From Streptomyces sp. NBC_01478 (lineage in GTDB: Bacteria; Actinomycetota; Actinomycetes; Streptomycetales; Streptomycetaceae): DNA of 64,000 bases. The DNA lies in NCBI RefSeq assembly GCF_036227225.1, contig NZ_CP109444.1:9901501-9965500 (forward strand), in the 5' to 3' direction. How positions within the stretch are numbered: position 1 is the stretch's first letter; each line of letters begins with the position of its first letter. Both the position numbers and the translations under genes were made by a program. The notes under the pieces are model-generated. The model was not told where the DNA came from. It made no database searches and saw only the letters and a list, made by a program, of their open reading frames with translations. Shown here piece by piece: positions 53,409 through 61,423 of this stretch.

Positions 53409-54284
53409 TGCTTCGTTAGGTTGTGGGCTGACTGACGTCTCGGAGTTGAGCCGTCCCGATCGGAAGGGCTCCACCCGGTGGGGCAGTTCGGCGAAGCCCG
53501 CGTCCGCCAGCGCCCCGGCGAGCCCGGGGAGCGCGGAGATCCGGTCGACGAGCGAGGCGTCCACTTCCAGGCGGGCGGTGTCACCCAGGTCGCGGACCCG
53601 GAGGTCGGTCACTGTCAGCCCGGCGTCGGCCAGGAGCGCGCGCACCGCGGTCTCGGCCCGGTCGACGCGGGCCAGGCGGTGCGGGGTGACCTCGATGCCG
53701 TAACGGATCCGGCTGGCCAGACAGGGCGTCGCGGGTTTGTTCCAGGTCGGCAGTGACCAGTGCCTGCTCAGCAGGCGCACGTCCGCCTTGGTGAGGCCGG
53801 TGTCGAGGAGCGGGGTGTGGATGCCGCGTTCCCGGCCGGCCCTGATGCCCGGGCGGTGGGGGTCCCTGGCATCGTCCGCGTTGGTTCCGGTGGCCACCAG
53901 CTCGTATCCGTGGTCGTGGGCGAGCACGGTGATGGTGTCCAGGACCTCGGACTTGCAGAAGTAGCAGCGGTCGGGGCCGTTGGCGCGATAGCCGGGACGG
54001 GTCAGTTCGCTGGTGCGCGGGGTGAGATGAGTGACGCCGAGGTCCGTGGCCAGGCGGTGGGCGTGCGGCAGTTCTCCGGCGGCCAGGCTCTCCGACACGG
54101 CGGTGACGGCGAGAACCCGCTCCGGGCCGACGGCACGTACGGCGGCGGCGAGCACGAGGGCGGAGTCCGCGCCGCCCGAATAGGCCACGGCGACGGCGCC
54201 GATGACGCGCATGCGTTCCAGAAGCCGGTCGGCGAGGGCGTCGGCGGGTGCGAGTGCGGCCGCTCCTTCGTCTGTGACGGTCAT
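53148..54284 (-). CDS. larE: LarE, ATP-dependent sulfur insertase for the nickel-pincer cofactor, with aberrant C-terminal tail
   Basis: This PP-loop enzyme adenylates the cofactor precursor made by LarB and converts its carboxylates to thiocarboxylates. The PP-loop AYSGGADSA is near residue 36. CYFCKSEV and the conserved Cys in TPCLASRI, the candidate sulfur donor, are present. Normal LarE ends at about residue 280 (EPFRSGRLN here); this frame continues 98 more residues read from the antisense of the element remnant. ATG 54282-54284 has AGGAGG upstream and overlaps the larC stop. The tail is probably junk but could affect folding. Confidence 0.9.
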   Translation of the reverse strand: MTVTDEGAAALAPADALADRLLERMRVIGAVAVAYSGGADSALVLAAAVRAVGPERVLAVTAVSESLAAGELPHAHRLATDLGVTHLTPRTSELTRPGYRANGPDRCYFCKSEVLDTITVLAHDHGYELVATGTNADDARDPHRPGIRAGRERGIHTPLLDTGLTKADVRLLSRHWSLPTWNKPATPCLASRIRYGIEVTPHRLARVDRAETAVRALLADAGLTVTDLRVRDLGDTARLEVDASLVDRISALPGLAGALADAGFAELPHRVEPFRSGRLNSETSVSPQPNEALPAANSPEPAANLPSTTGAQDSDQRAGSRGADMQSLTERFGRNRTQVGLSMPDIFSPSPIKKIIGAVHPGAGMDGWHTAQPSSGSA

Positions 54285-55483
54285 GGTTGTCCTCCTGCGA
54301 GAAGGTCGGTGTGCTGAGGGGCGGCGGTGCGGTCGCTCCCCGCGAGTGCGCGTGCCGCGACGGTTCGGAGGGGTACGCCCAGGGCTGCGGCGACGGAGGC
54401 GAGGTCGTCGTGTTCGGGTTTGGCACCGTGCGGACCGTGCTTGATCCGAACCGGGTGGCCCTCCACGTGCACGGTCTCGAAGTGTCGCGGCAGCGCGGTG
54501 CGGGTGGCGTCGACGCGGCGGATGCCGAGACTGCCGGTCTCCGACAGGACGAGGTCGCGCAGCCGACGCTCGTCCTCGCGGGTGGTCAGGACGTGCAGCA
54601 CGTGCGCGGGGCGGCTCTTCTTCATCACGGCGGGCGTCACCCAGGCGTCGAGAGCACCGGACTCCATCGCCCGGGTGATGGTGTGTCCGAGGATCTCGCC
54701 GGTGACGTCGTCGAGGTTGGTCTCCAGAACGACGACATCCTCCGCCGGAGGGTCCTGACTCGAAGCTGCCGGGGCGGGGACTCCCAAGGTCACCGCCGTG
54801 ACGTTGGCCCGGTCCGGCAGGCGGCGGGTGCCCGCTCCGTACCCGGTGCGGCCCAGGGTCATGGGTGGCGGCGGTTCGTACCGCGTCCCGAGCGCGCGCA
54901 GCAGTGCGGCGCCGGTGGGCGTCACCGTTTCGCCGGGCAGATCGCTTCCCACGACGGCCGCTCCGGCGAGCAGCGCCAGCGTGGCGGGTGCCGGGCAGGG
55001 CAGTACTCCGTGCGCCGAGGTCACCCGCCCCCTGCCCAGCGGGAGCGGTGCGCTGAAGACATCGGTGACGCCCAGGGCGTGCAGGGCGGCCGCGACGCCG
55101 ACGATGTCGACCAGGGTGTCGTGGCCGCCGAGTTCGTGCAGGTGGACGGTGGCGGGGTCGGCGCCGTGCAGGCGGCCCTCCACCTCGGCGACGGCGGTCA
55201 CGGTGGAGACCGCGAGGGCGGCGACAGGTTCGGGGGTGGCCCGCGAGGCGAGGTGGATGACTTCGGCGGCCTGCCGCTCGGTGCACGGGTCGGTGACGTC
55301 CACGTGGACCCGGGTGGCGGCCAGCCCGTGGTCGGTGACGCGCTCGGCCGTCAGTTCCCAACCGGTGAGACCCGTGGCGGCGATCGAGGCCCGGATCGCG
55401 TCCAGCGGTGCTCCGGCGTCGATGAGGGCGGCCAGGAGCATGTCTCCGGCCAGCCCGGTGAACGGGTTGATCCAGACGATCAC
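54281..55483 (-). CDS. larC: LarC, nickel insertion protein (cyclometallase)
   Basis: This is a 400-residue enzyme that inserts nickel into the pincer nucleotide in a CTP-dependent reaction. The His-rich central part (GRLHGADPATVHLHELGGHDTLVDIVG) and ETNLDDVTGEILGHT match the LarC family. In Lactiplantibacillus plantarum larC is split and read by frameshifting; here it is one continuous frame. GTG 55481-55483 overlaps the larB stop; a longer frame from 55588 runs into larB and is rejected. It overlaps larE as ATGA. Confidence 0.92.
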   Translation of the reverse strand: MIVWINPFTGLAGDMLLAALIDAGAPLDAIRASIAATGLTGWELTAERVTDHGLAATRVHVDVTDPCTERQAAEVIHLASRATPEPVAALAVSTVTAVAEVEGRLHGADPATVHLHELGGHDTLVDIVGVAAALHALGVTDVFSAPLPLGRGRVTSAHGVLPCPAPATLALLAGAAVVGSDLPGETVTPTGAALLRALGTRYEPPPPMTLGRTGYGAGTRRLPDRANVTAVTLGVPAPAASSQDPPAEDVVVLETNLDDVTGEILGHTITRAMESGALDAWVTPAVMKKSRPAHVLHVLTTREDERRLRDLVLSETGSLGIRRVDATRTALPRHFETVHVEGHPVRIKHGPHGAKPEHDDLASVAAALGVPLRTVAARALAGSDRTAAPQHTDLLAGGQP

Positions 55484-56256
55484 CGGCGGCCTCCGGGTGT
55501 GTTCACACAGCTCTGGGCGATGCGGTGAACCGCCATCGCGGCCGAGAAGCCGGAGTCGATGTTGACCACGGTCACCCCGGCGGCACACGAGGCGTGCATG
55601 GCGAGCAGTGCGGTGACGCCCTCCAGGGACGCGCCGTACCCGGTGGAGACCGGCACGGCGACGACCGGTGCGCGCACCAGGCCGCCCACGACACTGGCGA
55701 GGGCGCCCTCCATCCCGGCCACGACGATCAACGCGTCGGCGGCCTGGAGCCGGTCACGCACCTGGAGGATCCGGTCGAGGCCGGCCACCCCCACGTCGTG
55801 GATGGCGGTGGTGTCCAGGCCGACGGCGGCGGCCACGGCGGCGGCTTCGGCGGCGACGGGCCGGTCCGAGGTGCCGGCCGCCACCACCGTCACGCAGAAG
55901 TCCCCGGCCGGAGACGGCCGCCAGTACAGCAGCCGGGCCTCGGCGTCGTACGTTCCCGGGCCGTGCGGCTGACCGTCGTACGTTCCCGGGTCGTGTCGCT
56001 GACCGTCGTACGGCCCCGGGCCGCGCGCCTCCTCGTCGTGCGCGCCCGGATCCAGCCGTGCCATGACGGCCTCGGCGGTCCCCGCCTCGATCCGGGTGAC
56101 GAGGACAGGACCGGTGTTGTGTTCCAGCAGCCCGGTGACGATGCCGCTGATCTGCTCGACCGTCTTGCCGGGCCCGTAGACGACCTCGGGGAGTCCCTGC
56201 CGGGCCTCGCGGGCGAGGTCCAGTCGGGCGTAGCCCAGGTCCAGTACCCCGCTCAT
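55480..56256 (-). CDS. larB: LarB, nicotinic acid adenine dinucleotide carboxylase/hydrolase
   Basis: This is a 258-residue enzyme that carboxylates the pyridine ring of NaAD and hydrolyses the diphosphate, the first step of nickel-pincer nucleotide synthesis. The C-terminal two thirds resemble PurE-type carboxylases (VVAAGTSDRPVAAEA, HDVGVAGLDRIL, VPVSTGYGAS). Between the N-terminal region and this core, residues ~75-104 are three 10-residue repeats (GPGTYDGQPH type) encoded by a 30-bp DNA repeat, not expected in the family. ATG 56254-56256 overlaps the larA stop. Confidence 0.9.
   Translation of the reverse strand: MSGVLDLGYARLDLAREARQGLPEVVYGPGKTVEQISGIVTGLLEHNTGPVLVTRIEAGTAEAVMARLDPGAHDEEARGPGPYDGQRHDPGTYDGQPHGPGTYDAEARLLYWRPSPAGDFCVTVVAAGTSDRPVAAEAAAVAAAVGLDTTAIHDVGVAGLDRILQVRDRLQAADALIVVAGMEGALASVVGGLVRAPVVAVPVSTGYGASLEGVTALLAMHASCAAGVTVVNIDSGFSAAMAVHRIAQSCVNTPGGRR
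55944..56033. repeat. In-frame 30-bp triple repeat inside larB
   Basis: Units start at 55944, 55974 and 56004 with CGTCGTACG and have period 30. They translate on the minus strand to three 10-residue copies. Units one and two are nearly identical; a partial fourth follows. Likely recent slippage in a surface loop. Confidence 0.85.
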
Positions 56257-57533
56257 GCTCCGCTCCTGTCGACGTACGGGATGGTCTGCGGCCCTTCGGG
56301 CAGGACGCAGAGACGGGCGCCGGGACCCGCTGCGGCCAGCGCCTCGGCGACGGTGGCCGAGATGTCGCGGGTCTGTCGGAGGTGGGCGGTCTCCAGTTCG
56401 GCGTCGCTCAGGAAACCGGTGTGCATGACGACCCGGCTGCCGGACTGGATACGTGCCTGTATCTGCACCTGCCACTGGTCGGGCACGGTTTCGGTGCGGG
56501 CGCTGATGTCGTCGAACAGCGCCTGAGGGGACGGAGCGGAGGCCAGCACCTCCCGGTAGGAGCCGTGGTCGGGGAAGCCGTCGCGGCACTCGGCCGCGCA
56601 GACGATCATGCCGCCGGGTTTGACCACCTGGTAGGCGGCGGACATGCCCTTGACCGCCTGGTAGAGGTTCTGGTCCAGCGGAAAGCCGGAGTTGGTGGTG
56701 ACGACGACGTCGAACGGCGCCTCGACCGGCCGCATCGCCATCCGCTTCGCCGTGGCCGTGGCCGCGGCGTGCATCGGCGCCAGATCGCCTCCGAAGGCGG
56801 CCACGATGTCCTTGTCCCGGTTCAGCACCACGTCCAGCGAGAAGGTGACTCCGGTCGCCTCGGCGATGGCCCGTACGTCGTCATGGACGGGGTTGCCGTG
56901 GGTGTTGCCCCAGGTGGCGCGCGGGTCGCCGATGCGGGCCGCGTCGTGCAGGACGAGGACCGTCTCCAGCGCGGCCAGGCCGGGGGCCACGAGTTTCGGA
57001 CCGCCCGAGAAGCCGGCGAAGAAGTGCGGTTCGACGAAGCCCGTGGTGATGCGGACGTCCGCCTCGGCCCACGCACGGTTCAGCCAGACCGGGACGCCGT
57101 TGCCGTACGTCCCCATCCAGGTCAGTTGTCCGGGGTCGCGGGCGTCGTGGTTGACGATGCGTACGGTGTCCACGACCTCGTCGCCGAACATCTCGCGCAG
57201 TTCCGCCTCGTCGTTGCCCCGGTGGGTGCCGGTGGCGACGAGGATCACCACGTCCTCCAGGCGGACGATCCCTTCGAGTTCGGCGAGGACGGCGGGGATC
57301 ATCAGACGGCGCGGCTGGGGGCGGGTGCCGTCACAGGCCGAGATCGCCACCGTCTGCCCCGGTCGCACCCGTTCGCGCAGCGGGGGCCCGGCGACGGGGG
57401 TGCGCAACGCCTCGCGCAGTACGGCCACTTGGTCCGCGGCGGCCTCGTGGTGAACGGGTTCGACGACGGTCGCCGTCCGCGGATCCACCTCGATGTCGAG
57501 CCCCGACTGCCCGTAGGCCAGACGTATCTTCAC
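56253..57533 (-). CDS. larA: Nickel-dependent lactate racemase LarA
   Basis: This is a 426-residue enzyme interconverting L- and D-lactate with the covalently bound nickel-pincer cofactor. All key residues of the characterised Lactiplantibacillus enzyme are present with a constant offset of four. They are the catalytic His104 (GTHRG) and His170 (EPHFFAG), the cofactor Lys180 (SGGPK), the Ni ligand His196 (VLHDAA), and Arg71 (DGTRP) for the carboxylate. The Tyr/Gln/Lys set in NLYQAVKG is also kept. GTG 57531-57533 overlaps the upstream gene. Conservation favours lactate; other 2-hydroxy acids are possible for LarA homologues. Confidence 0.93.
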   Translation of the reverse strand: MKIRLAYGQSGLDIEVDPRTATVVEPVHHEAAADQVAVLREALRTPVAGPPLRERVRPGQTVAISACDGTRPQPRRLMIPAVLAELEGIVRLEDVVILVATGTHRGNDEAELREMFGDEVVDTVRIVNHDARDPGQLTWMGTYGNGVPVWLNRAWAEADVRITTGFVEPHFFAGFSGGPKLVAPGLAALETVLVLHDAARIGDPRATWGNTHGNPVHDDVRAIAEATGVTFSLDVVLNRDKDIVAAFGGDLAPMHAAATATAKRMAMRPVEAPFDVVVTTNSGFPLDQNLYQAVKGMSAAYQVVKPGGMIVCAAECRDGFPDHGSYREVLASAPSPQALFDDISARTETVPDQWQVQIQARIQSGSRVVMHTGFLSDAELETAHLRQTRDISATVAEALAAAGPGARLCVLPEGPQTIPYVDRSGA

Positions 57534-58447
57534 AGCTCTTCCTTCCGCAGTCGGTAGGCGCGGGCCGCCGTGCCGCCGAAGACCTCGGCACGTTCGGCGG
57601 CGGTCAGCCGTTCGGTCACTTCCTCGGCCGCGCGGACGACCTCCTCGTAGGAGGCGGCCGGCAGGCACACCGGCCAGTCGGAGCCGAACATCACCCGGGA
57701 CGGGCCGAAGGCGTCCAGCACCACATCGGCGTACGGACGCAGATCCGCGACGGTCCAGCCGGTGCGGTCCGCCTCGGTGACCATGCCGGACAGCTTGCAG
57801 AACACGTTGGGTTCGGCGGCCAGTTCACGGATCAGCGCGGCCCACGGCCGCAGTTCGCCGGAGGCGATGGGCGGCTTGGACAGGTGGTCGAGGACGAAGG
57901 TCAGCTCGGGCAGCGCCCGTACGGTGGCGATGGCGGCGGGGAGTTGGTGCGGGAGAGTGAGCAGGTCGTAGGCGAGACCCGCGTCCGCCACCCTGCCCAG
58001 TCCGCGCCGGACGTCCGCCCGGTTCAGCCAGCCCGGGTCCGCCTCCCCCTGCACCAAGTGCCGGATCCCCACCAGGAGTTCACCTCCAGTGCCCGTCCGC
58101 AGCGCGGCCAGTGTGTCCGTCAGGCGGTCCGAGGTGAGGTCCGCCCAGCCGACGACACCGGCGACCAGGTCCGCTGCCCCCGCCAGGGACAGGAACTCCG
58201 CCGTCTCGTCGGCATCGGGGAGGACCTGGACCAGGATCGTCCGGTCGATGCCCGCCGCCGCGGCCTCCGGCGCGAGGTCGTCGAGGGTGAAGTCACGGCG
58301 TACGGCCACCATGTCGGGGGCGTCCAGCCAGTCGTGCGCGCGACGGCTCGGACCGGAAGCGGTCCTGGGTGCTCTCGGAGCCGTCTCTGCCACAGGTATC
58401 GCGGGCCGGGGCCGCCAGACGTGGTGGTGTGCGTCGATCCGTGTCAT
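57530..58447 (-). CDS. Amidohydrolase, probable L-fuconolactonase
   Basis: This is a 305-residue TIM-barrel metallohydrolase (COG3618-type). The N-terminal metal motif IDAHHHVW (HxH), the VLDHLSKPP His and FGSDWPVC Asp are family hallmarks. Members near fucose dehydrogenase genes open L-fucono-1,5-lactone to L-fuconate. It overlaps the aldo/keto reductase upstream (ATGA) and larA downstream (GTGA), placing it in the middle of one polycistron. Confidence 0.85.
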   Translation of the reverse strand: MTRIDAHHHVWRPRPAIPVAETAPRAPRTASGPSRRAHDWLDAPDMVAVRRDFTLDDLAPEAAAAGIDRTILVQVLPDADETAEFLSLAGAADLVAGVVGWADLTSDRLTDTLAALRTGTGGELLVGIRHLVQGEADPGWLNRADVRRGLGRVADAGLAYDLLTLPHQLPAAIATVRALPELTFVLDHLSKPPIASGELRPWAALIRELAAEPNVFCKLSGMVTEADRTGWTVADLRPYADVVLDAFGPSRVMFGSDWPVCLPAASYEEVVRAAEEVTERLTAAERAEVFGGTAARAYRLRKEEL

Positions 58448-59433
58448 GGCCGGGCCCCCGCCAGGGCGTCGAGTTCCGCCCACAACTCCGCGGGGATCTC
58501 CGCCGTGGCGTGCGCGAGGTTCTCCGTGACCTCCAGTGGACTGCGCGCGCCGAGGACCACACCGGTGACCGCCGGGTGGCGCAGCGGGAACTGCAGTGCG
58601 GCGGCGGCCAGCGGCACCCCGTGGGCCGCGCACCGCTCGGCCAGGGACCGGGCACGGCGCAGCACTTCGTCGGGGGCCGGGGCGTAGTCGTAGGTGGCGC
58701 CCGGGGACGGGTCGGCGAGGATGCCGCTGTTGAAGACGCCGCCGACCAGGACGCCGACCTCGCGCTCGGTGCACAGCGGCAGGAGCACGGCGGCCGCGCT
58801 GCGGTCCAGCAGGGAGTAGCGGCCGGCGACGAGTACGCAGTCGAGGTCGGTCTCGGTGACGAAGCGGGTGAGCATCGCCGTCTGGTTCATGCCCGCGCCG
58901 ATCGCCCGCACCGCTCCCTGGTCGCGCAGCCGGGCCAGTGCCGGGTACGCCCCCGTGACCGCGTCCTCCCAGTGGTCGTCCGGGTCGTGGATCAGCACTG
59001 TGTCGAAGGCTTCGAGACCGGACCGCTCAAGGCTCTCGGCGAGCGAACGGTAGACGCCCTCGGCGCTGTAGTCGCGCACCCGGACCAGCCCCCGTTCGCC
59101 GTGGAACGCCTCGTCCCCGAGGGCGGCGTCGCCCGGCACGAGCAGCCGTCCCACCTTTGTGGACACGGTGAACTCGGCGCGCGGGCGGCCGGTGTCGGCG
59201 AGGAAGGATCCCAGCCGCCGTTCCGCGAGCCCGGCGCCGTAGTGCGGGGCGGTGTCGAAGTACCGGACACCGGCCGCCCAGGCGGCGTCGAGCGTGGCGG
59301 TGGCCTGCTCGTCGCCGACCGCCGAGAACAGCCCGGCCAGCGGTGCGGTGCCCAGGCCGATACGGCTGACGGTGGCCCCGGAGCGGCCCAGCGGGACGCG
59401 CTCGGTGAACCAGGGCGGGCTCGCGGAGGTCAT
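58444..59433 (-). CDS. Aldo/keto reductase, probable L-fucose dehydrogenase
   Basis: This is a 329-residue NAD(P)-dependent oxidoreductase of the D-threo-aldose/L-fucose 1-dehydrogenase group. The catalytic tetrad can be read in YFDTAPHYGAG (Asp, Tyr), STKVG (Lys) and LIHDPDDHW (His). In context it would oxidise L-fucose (or a configurationally related aldose) to the lactone used by the next enzyme. It shares one base with the upstream hydrolase stop (TGATG). Confidence 0.86.
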   Translation of the reverse strand: MTSASPPWFTERVPLGRSGATVSRIGLGTAPLAGLFSAVGDEQATATLDAAWAAGVRYFDTAPHYGAGLAERRLGSFLADTGRPRAEFTVSTKVGRLLVPGDAALGDEAFHGERGLVRVRDYSAEGVYRSLAESLERSGLEAFDTVLIHDPDDHWEDAVTGAYPALARLRDQGAVRAIGAGMNQTAMLTRFVTETDLDCVLVAGRYSLLDRSAAAVLLPLCTEREVGVLVGGVFNSGILADPSPGATYDYAPAPDEVLRRARSLAERCAAHGVPLAAAALQFPLRHPAVTGVVLGARSPLEVTENLAHATAEIPAELWAELDALAGARP

Positions 59434-60284
59434 CAGGCCTGTCCGAGGACGTGCCGCTGGCGGCCGAGCCGGTCGATCTCCACCTCGACCACGTCACCGG
59501 CGACCAGATAGGGGAAGTCGTTGGCGCCGAAGGCCACGCCGGCCGGGGTACCGGTGCTGATCACGTCTCCGGGGTTCAGCACCATGAACTGGCTCAGGTA
59601 CCAGACGACGTGGCGCACCCCGAAGATCATGTTCTTGGTGTGGCCGTCCTGGCGCAGTTCGCCGTTGACCCACAGCCGCATGGCCAGTCCCTGCGGGTCG
59701 CCGGTCTCGTCGGGGGTGACCAGCCAGGGGCCGAGCGGGTTGAAGGTCTCGCAGGACTTGCCCTTGTCCCACTGCCCGCCCCGCTCGTGCTGGAAGGCCC
59801 GCTCGGTGACGTCGTCGGCGATCGCGTAGCCCGCGACGACGCCGTCGGCCGCCTCTGGGGAGTCCAGGTAGCGCGCGGTGCGGCCGATGACCACGGCGAG
59901 TTCGATCTCGTAGTCCGTCTTCTCGCTGGTGCGCGGTACGAGCACGGTGTCGTCGGGGCCGACGACCGTGTTGGCGGCCTTCATGAAGACGACCGGTTCG
60001 GCAGGGGGCGGTGTCGCCGTCTCCGCAGCGTGATCGACGTAGTTGAGCCCGATGCACACCACCTTGCCGGGGCGCGCGACCGGGGCGCCGACCCGCAGGC
60101 CGGCGATGTCCGTGTGCGGCAGCACGTTCTCGGACAGGGCGGCACGGACGCGTTCCACGCCGCCCTCGGCCAGGAACGCACCGTCGATGTCGACGGTCAG
60201 CGGACTCAGATCTCTCGCGGTGCCGTCGGAGTCAAGGACCACGGGCCGCTCGGAGCCCGCCGGGCCCACGCGCAGAAATCTCAT
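59433..60284 (-). CDS. Fumarylacetoacetate-hydrolase family protein, probable 2,4-diketo-3-deoxy-L-fuconate hydrolase
   Basis: This is a 283-residue metal-dependent C-C hydrolase. GLNYVDHAAE, the metal-binding Glu residues in DYEIELAVVIG, DDVTERAFQ and the final STGTPAGVAFG are family motifs. In the non-phosphorylative fucose route this enzyme splits 2,4-diketo-3-deoxy-L-fuconate into pyruvate and L-lactate, which would feed LarA three genes downstream. It is the first enzyme gene of the fucose/lar operon. ATG 60282-60284. Confidence 0.86.
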   Translation of the reverse strand: MRFLRVGPAGSERPVVLDSDGTARDLSPLTVDIDGAFLAEGGVERVRAALSENVLPHTDIAGLRVGAPVARPGKVVCIGLNYVDHAAETATPPPAEPVVFMKAANTVVGPDDTVLVPRTSEKTDYEIELAVVIGRTARYLDSPEAADGVVAGYAIADDVTERAFQHERGGQWDKGKSCETFNPLGPWLVTPDETGDPQGLAMRLWVNGELRQDGHTKNMIFGVRHVVWYLSQFMVLNPGDVISTGTPAGVAFGANDFPYLVAGDVVEVEIDRLGRQRHVLGQA

Positions 60285-60306
60285 CGGTACTCCTCGGTGA
60301 GGTCAA

Positions 60307-60353
60307 CATGTCCGCCTGGTGACCGGCAACTCGGTACCCGGGAGCGGGACATG
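60307..60353. promoter_or_regulatory. Candidate GntR half-sites upstream of the fucose/lar operon
   Basis: CATGTCC (60307-60313) and its complement GGACATG (60347-60353) flank 33 bases in the 117-base gap before the hydrolase gene. The CATGTC core also occurs in the divergent regulatory region next to the GntR gene. Wide spacing makes this a tentative operator. Confidence 0.35.
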
Positions 60354-60401
60354 AGGAATGGAAAGGGATAACGGGCGCACCAGTAGTCGGAGAGGAAGCC
60401 C

Positions 60402-61115
60402 CTACACGGCTGAGCCGTCCCCGGGGAGTCGGCTGTCCCGGTCCAGGTGCTCGCGCAGCCACCGTTCGGTGGTGCTGACGTGCATCAGCGCCGCCGCCTG
60501 GGCGAGCAAGGCGTCACCGTCGGCCAGCGCTTGGTAGATCGCCTCGTGTTCGGCGAGGGTGCGGCCGGCGGCGTTGTCGTCGACCAGTCCCCGCCAGACA
60601 CGGGCGCCCAGCGTCCGGCCGGCGATGCCTTCCAGGAGGGTGGTCAGCGTGGCGTTGCCGGTGGCCGCGACCACGGCCCGGTGGAAGGCGGCGTCGTGCT
60701 CGTTGAGGCGCTCCACGTCGTCGCGGGCCGCCCGCATCGCGTCCAGGTGCCGTTGCACCTCGCCGAGCTCGGTGGCCGAGATCCGGGTGGCGGCCAGCGC
60801 CGTGGCGACCGGCTCGAACAGTCGGCGCACCTCGGTGAGCTCCAGCAACGTGTCGCCGTGCAGCAACTCCACCGCGGACCCGATGCTGCTCAGCAGCAGC
60901 TCCGGTTCCAGGCTGGTCACGTAGGTGCCGTCCCCGCGCCGGATCTCCAGCACCCGCGCGACGACCAGCGCCTTCACCGCCTCCCGCATCAGATTGCGGG
61001 ACAGGCCCAGCTCCGCGGCGAGCTGTTGCTCGGGCGGAAGTTTGGCCCCGGGGAGCAGTTCGCCCGACTGGATGAGGTCCCTGATGCGGTCGATGGCCTT
61101 GTCGGTCAGTGACAT
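60402..61115 (-). CDS. GntR-family regulator of the FadR/FCD type
   Basis: This is a 237-residue regulator. The winged helix (KLPPEQQLAAELGLSRNLMREAVKALVVARVLEIRRGDGTYV) is followed by an FCD ligand domain with metal-binding Asp/His residues (HDAAFHRAVVAATGN). ATG 61113-61115 is chosen because AGGGGA precedes it and the domain then starts correctly; an upstream ATG at 61166 lies inside the operator. It sits between the two halves of the fucose pathway and likely senses a pathway acid such as L-fuconate or its keto-deoxy product. Confidence 0.88.
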   Translation of the reverse strand: MSLTDKAIDRIRDLIQSGELLPGAKLPPEQQLAAELGLSRNLMREAVKALVVARVLEIRRGDGTYVTSLEPELLLSSIGSAVELLHGDTLLELTEVRRLFEPVATALAATRISATELGEVQRHLDAMRAARDDVERLNEHDAAFHRAVVAATGNATLTTLLEGIAGRTLGARVWRGLVDDNAAGRTLAEHEAIYQALADGDALLAQAAALMHVSTTERWLREHLDRDSRLPGDGSAV

Positions 61116-61423
61116 GCGTGGCCGTCCCCTCGTCGTTGCGTGTGCAGCGGCACCGTAGCAATACATCCCATGACGTAGGAAGACATGGGATGGCTGAATC
61201 CGCTACCGCAATCACGAAAATCTCATCTACTTCGCAGGTCAGAGGCGCAACTGTCCGACTCTTCTCGTTCCGGCTATGGACACGGCGGTGAGCAGAGGCT
61301 AAAAATCCATCCCATGTCTGGAGCTGCTGCTGCAGAACAGACATGCCATGTACACATGACGATGGGTGGTTGCCATGACCCCGAAACGACACCTCGGCCT
61401 CCCGGCCGCGATTGCCGGTCACC
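61116..61423. promoter_or_regulatory. Divergent regulatory region with two GntR-type palindromes
   Basis: Site A is CATCCCATG-N11-CATGGGATG (61164-61192), perfect over 9-bp arms. Site B is CATCCCATGTCTG (61308-61320) with the partner CAGACATGCCATG (61338-61350), perfect over the inner 8 bp. The 13-mer AGACATGGGATGG occurs in both sites in opposite orientation. The region separates the GntR gene from the divergent dehydratase gene, so both directions are probably controlled together. Confidence 0.7.

Noticed and set aside
53107..53703. 198-codon plus-strand ORF overlapping larE
   Set aside because: It is antisense to larE over most of its length and out of frame with the DUF2637-like remnant for the rest; no independent support.
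54281..55588. Longer larC starting at 55588
   Set aside because: The extra 35 codons lie inside larB and have no conserved sequence. GTG 55483 overlaps the larB stop and gives the family N-terminus.
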